From Nostoc indistinguendum CM1-VF10 (GTDB lineage: Bacteria; Cyanobacteriota; Cyanobacteriia; Cyanobacteriales; Nostocaceae): 47,664 nucleotides of DNA. Position numbers and translations under genes: made by a program. The notes under the pieces are model-generated. The model saw nothing but the letters and a program-made list of their open reading frames with translations. It did no database searches and was not told the DNA's origin. Below, one piece after another: positions 35,345-44,639 of this stretch. Where the stretch lies: assembly GCA_019359215.1 (NCBI GenBank), contig JAHHHS010000054.1, forward strand, positions 1-47,664, written 5' to 3'. Numbering within the stretch: position 1 is the first letter of the stretch; each line of letters starts with the position of its first letter.

Positions 35345-35380
35345 AAATTTATGTTCTCTCTAGCAATAAGTTAGTTCCTG

Positions 35381-35445
35381 GGAACTTACACACAGAATGT
35401 CATTGAACTCTATACAAGGATATCCGGTGAAGCCTGTGTAAGTCC
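35381..35445. repeat. Short palindromic element with ACTTACACA-type ends
   Basis: A 65-bp segment with imperfect inverted ends (GGAACTTACACACAG left, CCTGTGTAAGTCC right) and a GGATATCC palindrome at 35418-35425. The ends resemble those of the 13725-13898 MITE (GGACTTACGCA). It may be a degraded relative; no target duplication is clear. Confidence 0.4.
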
Positions 35446-35558
35446 TATCCTTGATTTAATCTAGCGTTAGCCGATGTTCTCTAGTCGTAGGGAATATCAC
35501 TTTTTGCTGTGGTTGCTGTGGTTGCTGTAGAGGCAGTAATAGCTCTCGAGAATATTTG

Positions 35559-36002
35559 TTTAAACAGGATTTGCAAACTCTAGTCAATGAGTTGGGGATT
35601 GAAATTCGCATTGCTCACTATCCCCCCTACACCTCCAACCAAATGCAACTCGATTGAGCATCGTCTATTTCCCCATGTTCCCCGTGCTAATCTAAGGCGT
35701 GATTTTCGATTTGGTCGAGATTGTCAAAAACGAAGATGCAAACAGGTCTTACATCATGTCCGGTTAATTAGTTTATGATTCCAACATCTGTGCAAAAACC
35801 GGAAAGTCCTTTTTCCCCCTGCTCTCTGCGGCCTTCATGATAAGTCTTTAAGCGGACATGATATTACGGTGTTTGCCACTGTTTTGGAGAAGGCCTATAA
35901 AACGGGTCTTAAAATCACAGAGGATTTAAAACAAACGATGGAATTGTCTTTGATGATTATGTGCCGCGATGGAATTACACTGCCAAGCCAAAGATGTCAT
36001 AA
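35559..36002 (+). pseudogene. Decayed ISAzo13-type transposase C-terminus
   Basis: Reading across frames reconstructs the C-terminal part of an ISAzo13-family (DDE) transposase: LVNELGIEIRIAHYPPYTS, then after a frameshift near 35640 SIEHRLFPHVPRA, then another frame with GVIFDLVEIVK, then DITVFATVLEKAYKTGLKITE, DLKQTM and finally VFDDYVPRWNYTAKPKMS before TAA. At least three frameshifts, internal stops and a probable insertion near 35780-35850 make it non-functional. The N-terminal two thirds are missing. It marks an old insertion between gor and the fecR-like gene. Confidence 0.78.
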
Positions 36003-36098
36003 TTTTGGATTTTATTTAATCCACATTCCTTACATAAAATTATGACAAAATGAACCACGTTCGGTGTTTGCAGAGCATTTTGTACCCCCATTAGCAGT

Positions 36099-37349
36099 TT
36101 ATGTGCTTGGAGAGGCAGTTGGGGTTACGGGTGCTGGGTCAATCGGGGTTACGGGTGCTGGGTCAATCGGGGTTACGGGTGCTGGGTCAATTGGGGTTAC
36201 GGGTGCTGGGTCAATTGGGGTTACAGGTGCTGGGTCAGTTGGGGTTACAGGTGCTGGGTCAGTTGGAGTTACGGGTGCTGGGTCAGTTGGAGTTACGGGT
36301 GCTGGGTCAGTTGGGGTTACGGGTGCTGGGTCAGTTGGGGTTACAGGTGCTGGGTCAGTTGGGGTTACAGGTGCTGGGTCAGTTGGGGTTACAGGTGCTG
36401 GGTCAGTTGGGGTTACAGGTGCTGGGTCAGTTGGGGTTACAGGTGCTGGGTCAGTTGGGGTTACGGGTGTTGTCTTAGTTGAGGTGGCTGGTGATGTGTT
36501 ATTTTGTGAATTTTTATTTGTCGGATTTTTCGTTGAGGAGTTTTGAGGTGTTGTTAAGGTTTCATTACTACTAGGCGAATTTGAAGGGCTAGGAGTTAGC
36601 CGCACAAAAGAGGGGTTTTCAATTACTCCTTCGCCTTTTATCGGTGGCTGTGCTTCTAAAGCCGCAGCAGTTTCGGCTTGAACACTGGTGATTGCAGGAT
36701 CAGGTGTAGGCACAGGACTTTGCCTGTTCAAATCAAGTTCCCGAACCAATTGGCTCGTTTCATAAAAATTTCTCAGATCAAAATCATATAACCTTTGAAA
36801 TTTCCCTTTAATTATAATTACCATTTGTCCTGCTTCTAGGACTTGAGTTTCAGAAGCTTCTTTATTAGAAACTTCAATACCACTATTTGTCAGCGCACCC
36901 ACAATCGTGGTGTCTGTTTTTTGGTCGTAGCGTACAAATAATGCTGAACCACGAATTGCTGCTGCTGCATTTGGTGTCTGTATGCGTGTTCGCCCTTTTC
37001 CTGGTGGGATGAGTAGCAACACAGTTCCATTTGACAGTTTAAAGTCACGAGTCTTCGGCAAAAATTGAAATAACGCCTGTTCTCCAACTCGTGCCAAAGA
37101 GCCATCATTGAAACGCAAATCTGCTAGAGAAGCTCGACCAGTTGACAGCCGATCCCCAGGAGTCATTGCATCTAATTTACGTGCAGGACGTTTCTTCAGT
37201 TTATCTTTGGGTATCAGTTGTACCATGTTGCGGAGATCCTGAATCTCTGCTCGTGTTAAAGGAGTTATGGCACTTACCCGATTTGGCCAAGGCAGTACTA
37301 TAACTCCCCATAAACCAATAACTAATAGTGGAAACGATTTATAAAGCAT
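36099..37349 (-). CDS. FecR-domain periplasmic protein with octapeptide-repeat tail
   Basis: This 416-residue exported protein has a signal peptide of about 27 residues (MLYKSFPLLVIGLWGVIVLP...VSA). Next comes a FecR-type domain (about 45-210): GDRLSTGRASLADLRFNDGSLARVGEQALFQF, quoted in parts, then RTRIQTPNAAAAIRGSALFVRY and TIVGALTNSGIEVSN. In cyanobacteria such domains occur in stand-alone periplasmic proteins, not only in sigma-factor regulators; no sigma-factor gene is adjacent. The C-terminus is low complexity with 14 octapeptides DPAPVTPT or DPAPVTPI. It is divergent from the beta-barrel candidate at 38000, suggesting a shared regulatory region and joint envelope function. The role is unknown. 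Confidence 0.82.
   Translation of the reverse strand: MLYKSFPLLVIGLWGVIVLPWPNRVSAITPLTRAEIQDLRNMVQLIPKDKLKKRPARKLDAMTPGDRLSTGRASLADLRFNDGSLARVGEQALFQFLPKTRDFKLSNGTVLLLIPPGKGRTRIQTPNAAAAIRGSALFVRYDQKTDTTIVGALTNSGIEVSNKEASETQVLEAGQMVIIIKGKFQRLYDFDLRNFYETSQLVRELDLNRQSPVPTPDPAITSVQAETAAALEAQPPIKGEGVIENPSFVRLTPSPSNSPSSNETLTTPQNSSTKNPTNKNSQNNTSPATSTKTTPVTPTDPAPVTPTDPAPVTPTDPAPVTPTDPAPVTPTDPAPVTPTDPAPVTPTDPAPVTPTDPAPVTPTDPAPVTPTDPAPVTPIDPAPVTPIDPAPVTPIDPAPVTPIDPAPVTPTASPST
36121..36469 (-). repeat. 24-bp tandem repeat, 14 units, in fecR-like gene
   Basis: Fourteen 24-bp units from 36121 plus a 13-bp partial. Four read GGGTCAAT and ten GGGTCAGT at the variable core, so two sub-types lie in blocks. 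Near-identity points to recent slippage or unequal exchange. The 24-bp period keeps other frames open, which produces spurious plus-strand frames. Confidence 0.95.
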
Positions 37350-37978
37350 ATTTTGATAATTTTTGAGCTTTCACTAACATCAAAAAAATAGAATATTTAA
37401 GCTAATCTTAATTGTTCCAGAGTTTTTTTAAGCAAATGTAGTTGGAATTTTAGTTTGTATTTAACACATAAAATAGATAACAAATCAACTATATGGCTCA
37501 TATTTGATTTTTCAAACAACTCAGCATATATCTATTCTTTTTTTTCCTATTTCCTGCTCCTTCGCTACGCAATTATTTTCAGGAATCCGATTTGATTTCT
37601 ATACGTATTTAGTTTATTTAATTTTTTATGCTGAAACTGACATTGTGTGCAATAACACCTGTAGTAGATTTAAAACTTAGTATTTGATATAAACAATTAA
37701 ATAAGGAGTCCCTTACATATAATCCTTTTTAATCATATCAGCCACAGGGTCATCAGTTATGCAAGACGATATGTTGTTAGGGATTCGTTGTGGAATTACT
37801 CAATGGCTATATTTCACTAAATTTTAGGATAAATGCTATCGGGGCATTTCAGCTTTGCAAAACAATCTGAGAAAAAATCCGAAAAGCAGCAATTTTAATT
37901 TGTAGTTTCAGTATATACCTACAAAGCTAAAACAGATGTACTCAATTGTATATTCTGAAGCGGAACTTCTGATGCAAC
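37350..37978. other. Divergent intergenic region fecR-like / beta-barrel
   Basis: About 630 bp, AT-rich. It must contain the divergent promoters. I saw no clear operator, repeat or RNA. Confidence 0.4.
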
Positions 37979-37999
37979 TTGTGGGTCTACATTTGCCAA

Positions 38000-39325
38000 A
38001 TGCGATCAATGCGATCTAACCAGATGCGACTCAAAAACTGGAAAAATTTGTTTTTTTGTATTTTGTTAGCATCCAGTGATGGAAGCTGGTGTTGCATTAG
38101 AGTGGATGCGACAGAATCTGCAACTACAGATATCTGGTATCCTAAAAATTTAGCAAGCACACACGTAACTTATCGGCAGCTATGTGAGAATTTGGAGCAA
38201 GAGGCAATTAACTCTTTGTGCAAGGATTCCGGTGAGTCGCATCCTTTAGGCTCTCAGATGCCGTTGAATCTGAGACAGCAAACACCAGAAACGGCTCAAA
38301 CCCCAGGTCAAACTGAAGAACCTGAAAATACTCAAAAGCAAAATGATTCTCCACAGTTAGAATTGCAGCCAAGTAATTTGCCTATATCTCCTTCAGACTC
38401 AAAAGAGCAACTATTAGAGGCACCTGAGATAAATTATTCCCAAAGGCTAGAGAGGCTAATAGAACTGCTACGATCGCCAAAACTACCCCCTGAGTCTGAT
38501 AGCGATCGCGAATTGGGATTGCGGGTGCGGTTACGACCCCTAGAACAGCAGCTACCACCAATAGAACAACCCATAATACCTAAGTTTAAACCCATAGGCT
38601 ATCTACAAGGCCGTGTAGGTTACTTCCAGGCGAGTAATATTTTTTCATCAAACGATAGTCCCATAGAAGATGGTTTGATTATTTCTGGACTAACACTAGC
38701 CTCTGCATATTTACCTTTGGGGCCTAAGACTTTTTTAAACGGCTCAATTGATGGCAATCTCATTCGTTATATAAATCAGTCACAATACCATTATAACCAG
38801 GTAAGATTTAATCTCAGTATTTACCAGCATATATCCCAGCGAATGTTTGGAGAAGTGAGTTGGAGCAATCAACAGTTATTTTATGCCAACAATAGCGATC
38901 GCCCGGATAACTTCAAAGCAGGCGATCGCTTGTTAAATGAGAACTCCCTGCAATTGTCTCTGGGACGGCGAGATCCCTTAACTCCGAAATTAACGCTAGA
39001 TAGCTTCTACGAATTGAGTGTAAATTTTGCTGATCCCCTAAGTCGTAATCGGATAATCAATACCTTTTGGGTGTCTCTGAACTACTACTTGCAAAAGCCT
39101 CTCCAGGTTGGTATTAACTATCAGGGCAACTTCTCGGACTTTACACAGCGCGATCGAGAAGACCAATTTCATCGCCTATTCGGACACTTAAATTACCGAA
39201 TATCTGATACCAGTAATTTGAATGTACAGGCTGGAAGAAGTTTAGGTAGTTCAACCGCTGAAAACATTGATTTTAATGGCTGGTTCTTCAGTATTAATTA
39301 CAGTTTGCAATTAGGTCAGTTTTAA
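38000..39325 (+). CDS. Outer-membrane beta-barrel candidate
   Basis: A 441-residue protein if ATG 38000 is used; in-frame ATGs at 38009 and 38024 are equally possible and all keep a signal peptide (RLKNWKNLFFCILLA). A Gln/Pro/Glu-rich periplasmic-looking region (about 70-180) precedes a C-terminal half of alternating amphipathic beta strands (GRVGYFQASN, TFLNGSIDGNLIRYI, MFGEVSWSNQQLFY, NTFWVSLNYYL, FHRLFGHLNYRIS). It ends SINYSLQLGQF with a terminal Phe, the usual barrel insertion signal. About 10-14 strands are likely. No family was recognised. It is divergent from the FecR-domain gene, which may be its partner. Confidence 0.7.
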   Translation: MRSMRSNQMRLKNWKNLFFCILLASSDGSWCCIRVDATESATTDIWYPKNLASTHVTYRQLCENLEQEAINSLCKDSGESHPLGSQMPLNLRQQTPETAQTPGQTEEPENTQKQNDSPQLELQPSNLPISPSDSKEQLLEAPEINYSQRLERLIELLRSPKLPPESDSDRELGLRVRLRPLEQQLPPIEQPIIPKFKPIGYLQGRVGYFQASNIFSSNDSPIEDGLIISGLTLASAYLPLGPKTFLNGSIDGNLIRYINQSQYHYNQVRFNLSIYQHISQRMFGEVSWSNQQLFYANNSDRPDNFKAGDRLLNENSLQLSLGRRDPLTPKLTLDSFYELSVNFADPLSRNRIINTFWVSLNYYLQKPLQVGINYQGNFSDFTQRDREDQFHRLFGHLNYRISDTSNLNVQAGRSLGSSTAENIDFNGWFFSINYSLQLGQF

Positions 39326-39365
39326 ATTTGTCATTAGTCATTTGTTAAAAACCCATGACTAATAA

Positions 39366-40187
39366 CTATAAATAAGAAATCCAATCACTCCAACTGCCAG
39401 CATAAAGTTTACCCTTATTAATGCCAGCTAATTCTAAAGAAAGCAAATTTACGCAAGCAGTAACGCCAGAACCGCAATAAACCAAGATTTCTGCGGCTGT
39501 TTCTAGTTGTTCCCATCGACGGCGTTGTTCCTCTTGAGGTAGTAGGTAGCCGGAAGAGTCTGTAACTTCTTGCCAAGGATAGTTGATTGCACCAGGAATA
39601 TGTCCGGCAATTTTATCAATTGGCTCTCGTTCACCTCGGTACCGATCGCTTTCTCTTGAATCTACCAATACTACCTCGTGGCTATCTTTTCGGCTTTTCA
39701 CTGCTGTAATATCTACCACCTTTTCTGTTTGCACTTGAGCTACAAACGTACCCATTCGGGGTTGAGAAACGACATCCGTAACAGGGTACCCAGCTTTTTG
39801 CCATCCAGCCAAGCCTCCATCCAGTACCGCGACTTGCTCATGTCCTAGATAGCGCAAAAGCCACCATAGACGAGCTGCAAAGGCAAAACGCGAATCATCA
39901 TAAGCTACAACTAAAGTTTTTTGGTAATTTACCCCAATGGCTGCAAATTTTTTAGCGATATCATTAGGGTTAGGTAAAGGATGTCTCCCACCATGCTTAC
40001 CCACTGGACTCGAAAGATCCTGATTTAAATCTAGGTAATATGACCCTTTAATATGGCTTGTTTGGTACTGTTGTTGTCCTAGTTCTGGATCGGCTAAAGA
40101 AAAGCGACAATCAACAATCACGACTTGCGGATCTTCTAGATGTTCAAATAGCCAAGCTGGCGAAACAACAAATTGGGAATTGGACAT
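39366..40187 (-). CDS. Two-domain rhodanese sulfurtransferase
   Basis: A 273-residue tandem rhodanese. The N-domain (about 8-135) lacks the active cysteine. The C-domain (about 160-270) has active Cys238 in VYCGSGVTAC. The loop CGSGVTA is the type seen in 3-mercaptopyruvate sulfurtransferases, whereas thiosulfate enzymes usually have CRxGx[RK]. HIPGAINYPWQEVTD and EREPIDKIAGHIPGA are family marks. It moves sulfane sulfur to cyanide or thiol acceptors in the cytosol; the true donor is not certain. It is divergent from the MnmC-like gene with only 34 bp between starts, which might link it to tRNA thiolation, an inference. Confidence 0.9.
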   Translation of the reverse strand: MSNSQFVVSPAWLFEHLEDPQVVIVDCRFSLADPELGQQQYQTSHIKGSYYLDLNQDLSSPVGKHGGRHPLPNPNDIAKKFAAIGVNYQKTLVVAYDDSRFAFAARLWWLLRYLGHEQVAVLDGGLAGWQKAGYPVTDVVSQPRMGTFVAQVQTEKVVDITAVKSRKDSHEVVLVDSRESDRYRGEREPIDKIAGHIPGAINYPWQEVTDSSGYLLPQEEQRRRWEQLETAAEILVYCGSGVTACVNLLSLELAGINKGKLYAGSWSDWISYL

Positions 40188-40221
40188 GGGGCATTAGCCA
40201 TTATTTAGTTTTATTTATAAA

Positions 40222-41184
40222 ATGTCAGACTTAGAGAATTTTACACCTAAGCAAACAGCAGATGGTTCCTTCACCTTTGTCTCTCAAGAGTTTGGTGAAC
40301 CCTTTCACAGCCATTATGGAGCTAGGCAGGAGAGTTTTTTCAAGTTTGTGGAACCTACTCAATTGGCTACAGCCGCGCAAAAACCTGTTGTGCGGCTGTT
40401 GGATGTTTGTTATGGTTTAGGATATAACACAGCTGCTGCTTTGCAGACAATTTGGGCAGTGAATCCCAACTGTTATGTTGAAGTAATTGGTTTAGAACTG
40501 AATCCAGGGGTTCCACAAGCTGCGATCGCTCATCACTTGTTCGACAATTGGAACTGTAACTATATTGAAATTTTCTCCCAGCTAGCTTTTGAACATCAAG
40601 TGCAAACACCTTGTCTAAAAGCAAAGCTACTAATTGGCGATGCTAGAAATACGATTGCGCTAGTACATCAGTCGGATTTCTGTGCAGATGCAATTTTCCT
40701 CGATCCCTTTTCACCGCCTCAATGTCCTCAATTATGGACTGTTGAATTTATTAAACAACTATCATTCTGTTTACATTCAGATGGTTTATTAGCCACCTAT
40801 TCTTGCGCTGCTGCTGTACGCACAGCACTTTTGTCTGCTGGTTTAGTAATTGGTTCTACCCCACCTGTAGGAAGGCGATCGCCTGGTACTGTGGCAGTAC
40901 ATTCTGGGAGTGCTGAGTTGAAAGACCACTCAGTACGGGCTAAATACCGCGCTAACAGAAATCAGCACTTAGCGCTCACTCCCCTCTCGCAAGTCGAAAA
41001 AGAACACTTGTTAACCCGTGCTGCCATTCCTTATCGCGATCCTGGATTAAGCGATTCAATCGAAGTTATAATGATGCGGCGACAACAAGAGCAACAAGTC
41101 TCTTCACTCGAACCTACCTCCCGTTGGCGAAAAAGGTGGCTGTTGGGAACACAAGGTAGGGATTTTATGGGAAGTAGTTTTTAA
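40222..41184 (+). CDS. MnmC-type SAM-dependent methyltransferase domain protein
   Basis: A 320-residue protein with the start DGSFTFVSQEFGEPFHSHYGARQE, a hallmark of the MnmC methyltransferase domain (DUF752) that completes mnm5U at the tRNA wobble position. SAM-site features are LLDVCYGLGYNTAAAL, EVIGLELNPG, IGDARNTI and the catalytic-looking FLDPFSPPQCPQLW. The FAD oxidase domain of E. coli MnmC is absent, as in many bacteria with single-domain versions. The C-terminal 60 residues are basic and variable. The tRNA role is expected from the family, not proven. Confidence 0.85.
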   Translation: MSDLENFTPKQTADGSFTFVSQEFGEPFHSHYGARQESFFKFVEPTQLATAAQKPVVRLLDVCYGLGYNTAAALQTIWAVNPNCYVEVIGLELNPGVPQAAIAHHLFDNWNCNYIEIFSQLAFEHQVQTPCLKAKLLIGDARNTIALVHQSDFCADAIFLDPFSPPQCPQLWTVEFIKQLSFCLHSDGLLATYSCAAAVRTALLSAGLVIGSTPPVGRRSPGTVAVHSGSAELKDHSVRAKYRANRNQHLALTPLSQVEKEHLLTRAAIPYRDPGLSDSIEVIMMRRQQEQQVSSLEPTSRWRKRWLLGTQGRDFMGSSF

Positions 41185-41972
41185 TTATATCGATTACCTG
41201 TGAGGTTACTCCTGAACAAGTTGCTTAAGCCACAAGTCTGATTAAGCTTGATTTTGTGCAGTTTCACAAAGAATTGCTATTAGGCCGCGATACCTTCTCT
41301 ACGAGAGGCTACGCCAACAGTAAGCTTCTCTACGAGATGCTGCGCGAACGCTAATGCAACGACAAACTAGTATAGCAGCGCGTAAATAAGCAGACTATTG
41401 AAAAGCCCTAAACAATTTCATAATACTTTTGACTTCCGCCTTGCGGTACTAGTTTCTCCCTCCTTAATTTCAGAGAAATTATCCATATTCTCCAAAAATT
41501 TTGATTTCCTTCTTAGATACTCAAGTAACAAGTTTTTTTGATGTAAATGAATAAGAACTATAATAGTATATAATTTTACATACTACTTGCCAGTGTTTGG
41601 ATATTACAATAACTGAGTAAGTAAAAATATGTACACTTAATGATTACCATAAATGCTTCGAAATAAAAACCCTATAGCTTGATCTAAAGCAAGCAATTCT
41701 AGCCATCTATGGCAATATTGTGTAAAAAAACCTCAGTAAAAAGCCTGATTTAATATTTGTGCAAATTTATCATACTGGAATTAGAAGCAAAAAATTTGAT
41801 AACAAGATATTCCTTGTTCGTAAGATAAAAGATACACGCTGCGAAAAACTTAGTTTGGCAGCTTGACATCATGCATAATCCCTATTGAAACTCTGGCTCA
41901 GATACAGTTGAATATTAAATTTGTTTTTGAAATCTTACACTGTTAACTTGTGCAAAAACTTGGAGTCCCTTT
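41185..41972. other. Intergenic region with interspersed repeats upstream of HD-GYP gene
   Basis: 41285-41355 holds two copies of a CTTCTCTACGAGA-type word (41300-41312 and 41326-41338) alternating with GGCTACGCC and TGCTGCGCGAACGC. This is an interspersed repeat related to that at 18176-18217. The rest is AT-rich without recognised elements. Confidence 0.5.
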
Positions 41973-43205
41973 GTGATTCAATGGAAATCCAACCATACAG
42001 GCTTTACAGAACAAATTGTTAGTGGGTCAAATCCCATTAGCACAGTGAAGAGTATCGGTTCAAATCGTGCTGTAGGGTCGCAAAATAATGTGGAGGCTTA
42101 TTCTTTAAGCTTATCTCAAGAAGACCCTATGGTTAAAGATAACCAAGCAGTGTCTTCTTGGATAAAAGTTGATGTTAATTGTGGTGATGATTCATTGGTT
42201 TTTAGAACACTACAAGCCAAAGGTTCTAAAGTGAATGGGTTTGATTTAGATCCGCCGAAAGTTTTAGTAGTTGACGATCATGCCGCCAGTCGCATGACTG
42301 CTGTTGCGCTGTTGGGGGTGGAAGGATACGAAGTGATTGAGGCGGATAGTGGTTCCACTGTTATAGGATTGGTAACTCAAAAACAACCAGATTTGATTTT
42401 GCTGGATGTGATGATGCCAGGGATGGATGGATTTCAAGTATGCCAATTGCTCAAGCAGGATGAGCAGACTAGGCTAATCCCAGTGATTTTTATAACGGCC
42501 TTAAATGACAGGCGATCGCGTATTCGAGGAATTGAAGTTGGGGCAGATGATTTTCTCACCAAACCCTTTGATCGTGTGGAGCTGGCAGCGCGTGTAAAGT
42601 CCTTAGTGCGGCAGAAGCGTCTGAACGAAGATTTAGACCATGCTGAACAAGTACTATTTTCCATTGCCATGTCGATTGAAAGTCGTGATCCCAATACAGG
42701 CAACCATTGTAAACGCTTGGTAAAACTGGGACAAGTTTTTGGTGAATACCTCAACCTCTCACGCTACCAAATTCGAGATTTGAGGTGGGGTGGTTATCTC
42801 CACGATATTGGTAAGGTGGGCATTCCCGATGCAGTGCTGCTGAAAAAAGGTAAACTCACCCCGGAAGATTGGAAAATCATGCAGCAGCATGTTTTGATTG
42901 GAGAAAAAATTTGCCAACCACTACGGAGTATGCGGGGTGTAATTCCCATTATTCGCCATCACCACGAACGCTGGGATGGCTCAGGTTACCCAGATGGACT
43001 CAAGGAAGATGAGATTCCTTACCTGGCGCAAGTATTCCAGCTAATTGATATTTACGATGCCTTGACTAGCGAACGACCTTATAAAAGAGCTTTTACTTCA
43101 GCAGAAGCACTTTCAGTAATGCAAGAAGAAGCTGATTCCGGTTGGCGTAATCCCAAATTAATGCAGCAGTTTGCGGAGTTTATTGTATATTTCACTCTTC
43201 TATGA
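41973..43205 (+). CDS. Response regulator with HD-GYP phosphodiesterase domain
   Basis: A 410-residue protein likely to hydrolyse cyclic di-GMP on phosphorylation. Receiver domain about 96-213 with DD101-102 and phospho-acceptor Asp145 (LILLDVMMPGMDG). HD-GYP domain about 225-400 with His277-Asp278 in GYLHDIGKVGIPD, then HHHERWDGSGYPDGL, which holds the GYP motif, and IDIYDALTSERPYK. GTG 41973 is preceded by GGAG at suitable distance, so I accept the 95-residue variable N-terminus. No kinase is adjacent, so the partner kinase is unknown. Confidence 0.92.
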   Translation: MIQWKSNHTGFTEQIVSGSNPISTVKSIGSNRAVGSQNNVEAYSLSLSQEDPMVKDNQAVSSWIKVDVNCGDDSLVFRTLQAKGSKVNGFDLDPPKVLVVDDHAASRMTAVALLGVEGYEVIEADSGSTVIGLVTQKQPDLILLDVMMPGMDGFQVCQLLKQDEQTRLIPVIFITALNDRRSRIRGIEVGADDFLTKPFDRVELAARVKSLVRQKRLNEDLDHAEQVLFSIAMSIESRDPNTGNHCKRLVKLGQVFGEYLNLSRYQIRDLRWGGYLHDIGKVGIPDAVLLKKGKLTPEDWKIMQQHVLIGEKICQPLRSMRGVIPIIRHHHERWDGSGYPDGLKEDEIPYLAQVFQLIDIYDALTSERPYKRAFTSAEALSVMQEEADSGWRNPKLMQQFAEFIVYFTLL

Positions 43206-43286
43206 TTAGCTGGTATAGATTTGAGCCTACATTTTCAAAGTACCAACAGCATTAATCATAATTTCATTGATAGCTGATAGCTAATT

Positions 43287-44639
43287 ATGGTAGTTGTAGC
43301 AATTTTAGCGGCGGGACGCGGCACACGGATGAAATCACGCTTACCCAAGGTTTTACATTCTTTGGGTGGGCGATCGCTAGTCGAGAGAGTTCTCGAAAGT
43401 GTAGAACCACTTTCGCCCTCACGGCGAATCGTGATTGTAGGGTATCAGTCCGAGGAAGTGCAAGCCGCCATGCATTCAATTCCCAACTTGGAGTTTGTCG
43501 AACAGACTGTGCAACTAGGGACAGGTCATGCCATCCAGCAATTACTTCCTCACTTGGAAGACTACACAGGTGATTTGCTGATACTTAACGGCGATTTACC
43601 GTTGATACGCAGCGAAACTCTTCAGCAGATGTTACAAACTCACACTCGAAATAAAAACGCTGCCACTATTCTCACCTCGCACCTACCCGACCCCACAGGC
43701 TACGGGCGAGTTTTTTGTAACGATGAAAATATTGTGCAGCAAATGGTCGAACACAAAGATTGTACTGCTGCTCAAAGAGAAAATCACCGGATTAACGCTG
43801 GAGTTTATTGCTTCCGTTGGCCAGATTTGGCAAAGGTGCTTCCCCACCTACAAGCAAACAATGCTCAAAAAGAATACTATCTCACTGATGCTGTAACTCA
43901 AGTGGGAAAAGTTATGGCAGTAGATGTGGAAGACTACCAAGAAATTCTCGGCATCAACGATCGCCTGCAACTAGCCACAGCTTACGAGATTTTGCAAAGG
44001 CGAGTTAAGGAAAAATGGATGCTGGCGGGTGTCACCCTCATCGATTCCACAAGCATCACCATTGATGAAACCGTGGAATTACAGGCGGATATCATTATTG
44101 AACCCCAAACTCATCTGCGGGGAAATACAGTGATTCAAACAGGAAGTCACATTGGTCCAGGAAGTTTAATTGAAAATAGCCAGTTAGCTGAAAATGTCAC
44201 GGTGCAGTATTCAGTGGTAATAAATAGCACCGTGCAGGCGGGAAGCCGAATTGGCCCTTATACTCATTTGCGCGGTCAGGTACAAGTGGGTGCTGGTTGC
44301 CGTGTGGGGAATTTTGTGGAATTGAAAAATACGCAGTTAGGCGATCGCACAAATGCAGCACATTTGTCATATATAGGTGATACCGTCGTCGGCAATCAAG
44401 TAAATATCGGTGCCGGTACAATTACTGCAAATTATGACGGCGTGAAGAAACACCGTACTAAAATAGGCGATCGCACTAAGACTGGTTCCAATAGCGTTTT
44501 AGTAGCTCCACTCACCTTGGGAGATGATGTCTACGTAGCTGCTGGTTCCACTGTTACAGAAGATGTGCCTAATGATTCTTTGGTAATTGCCCGTAGTCGT
44601 CAGGTGGTGAAACCAGCTTGGCGCAAGAAAAGCCAATAA
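43287..44639 (+). CDS. glmU: Bifunctional UDP-GlcNAc pyrophosphorylase / GlcN-1-P acetyltransferase
   Basis: GlmU makes UDP-N-acetylglucosamine for peptidoglycan and LPS. The uridyltransferase domain (about 1-225) has LAAGRGTRMKSRLPKVLH at the N-terminus, QLGTGHAIQQ and LILNGDLPLI. The left-handed beta-helix acetyltransferase domain (about 245-440) shows hexapeptide repeats and the conserved GAGTITANYDGVKKHRTKIGD, quoted in parts (GAGTITANYDG). It is 450 residues, the usual length. ATG 43287 opens MVVVAILAAGRG. It belongs with the envelope genes in the window. A small frame overlaps its 3' end by 22 bp. Confidence 0.97.
   Translation: MVVVAILAAGRGTRMKSRLPKVLHSLGGRSLVERVLESVEPLSPSRRIVIVGYQSEEVQAAMHSIPNLEFVEQTVQLGTGHAIQQLLPHLEDYTGDLLILNGDLPLIRSETLQQMLQTHTRNKNAATILTSHLPDPTGYGRVFCNDENIVQQMVEHKDCTAAQRENHRINAGVYCFRWPDLAKVLPHLQANNAQKEYYLTDAVTQVGKVMAVDVEDYQEILGINDRLQLATAYEILQRRVKEKWMLAGVTLIDSTSITIDETVELQADIIIEPQTHLRGNTVIQTGSHIGPGSLIENSQLAENVTVQYSVVINSTVQAGSRIGPYTHLRGQVQVGAGCRVGNFVELKNTQLGDRTNAAHLSYIGDTVVGNQVNIGAGTITANYDGVKKHRTKIGDRTKTGSNSVLVAPLTLGDDVYVAAGSTVTEDVPNDSLVIARSRQVVKPAWRKKSQ

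Noticed and set aside
35587..35778. 63-codon frame as an independent gene
   Set aside because: It is one fragment of the frameshifted ISAzo13-type transposase remnant (it contains SIEHRLFPHVPRA).
36121..36469. CRISPR-like array
   Set aside because: Units are contiguous 24-bp repeats without spacers and encode protein; there are no cas genes in the window.
36064..36546. Plus-strand frame encoding repeated VTGAGS units
   Set aside because: It is a by-product of the 24-bp period in the FecR gene. The minus-strand frame has a signal peptide and a FecR domain, so it is the real one.
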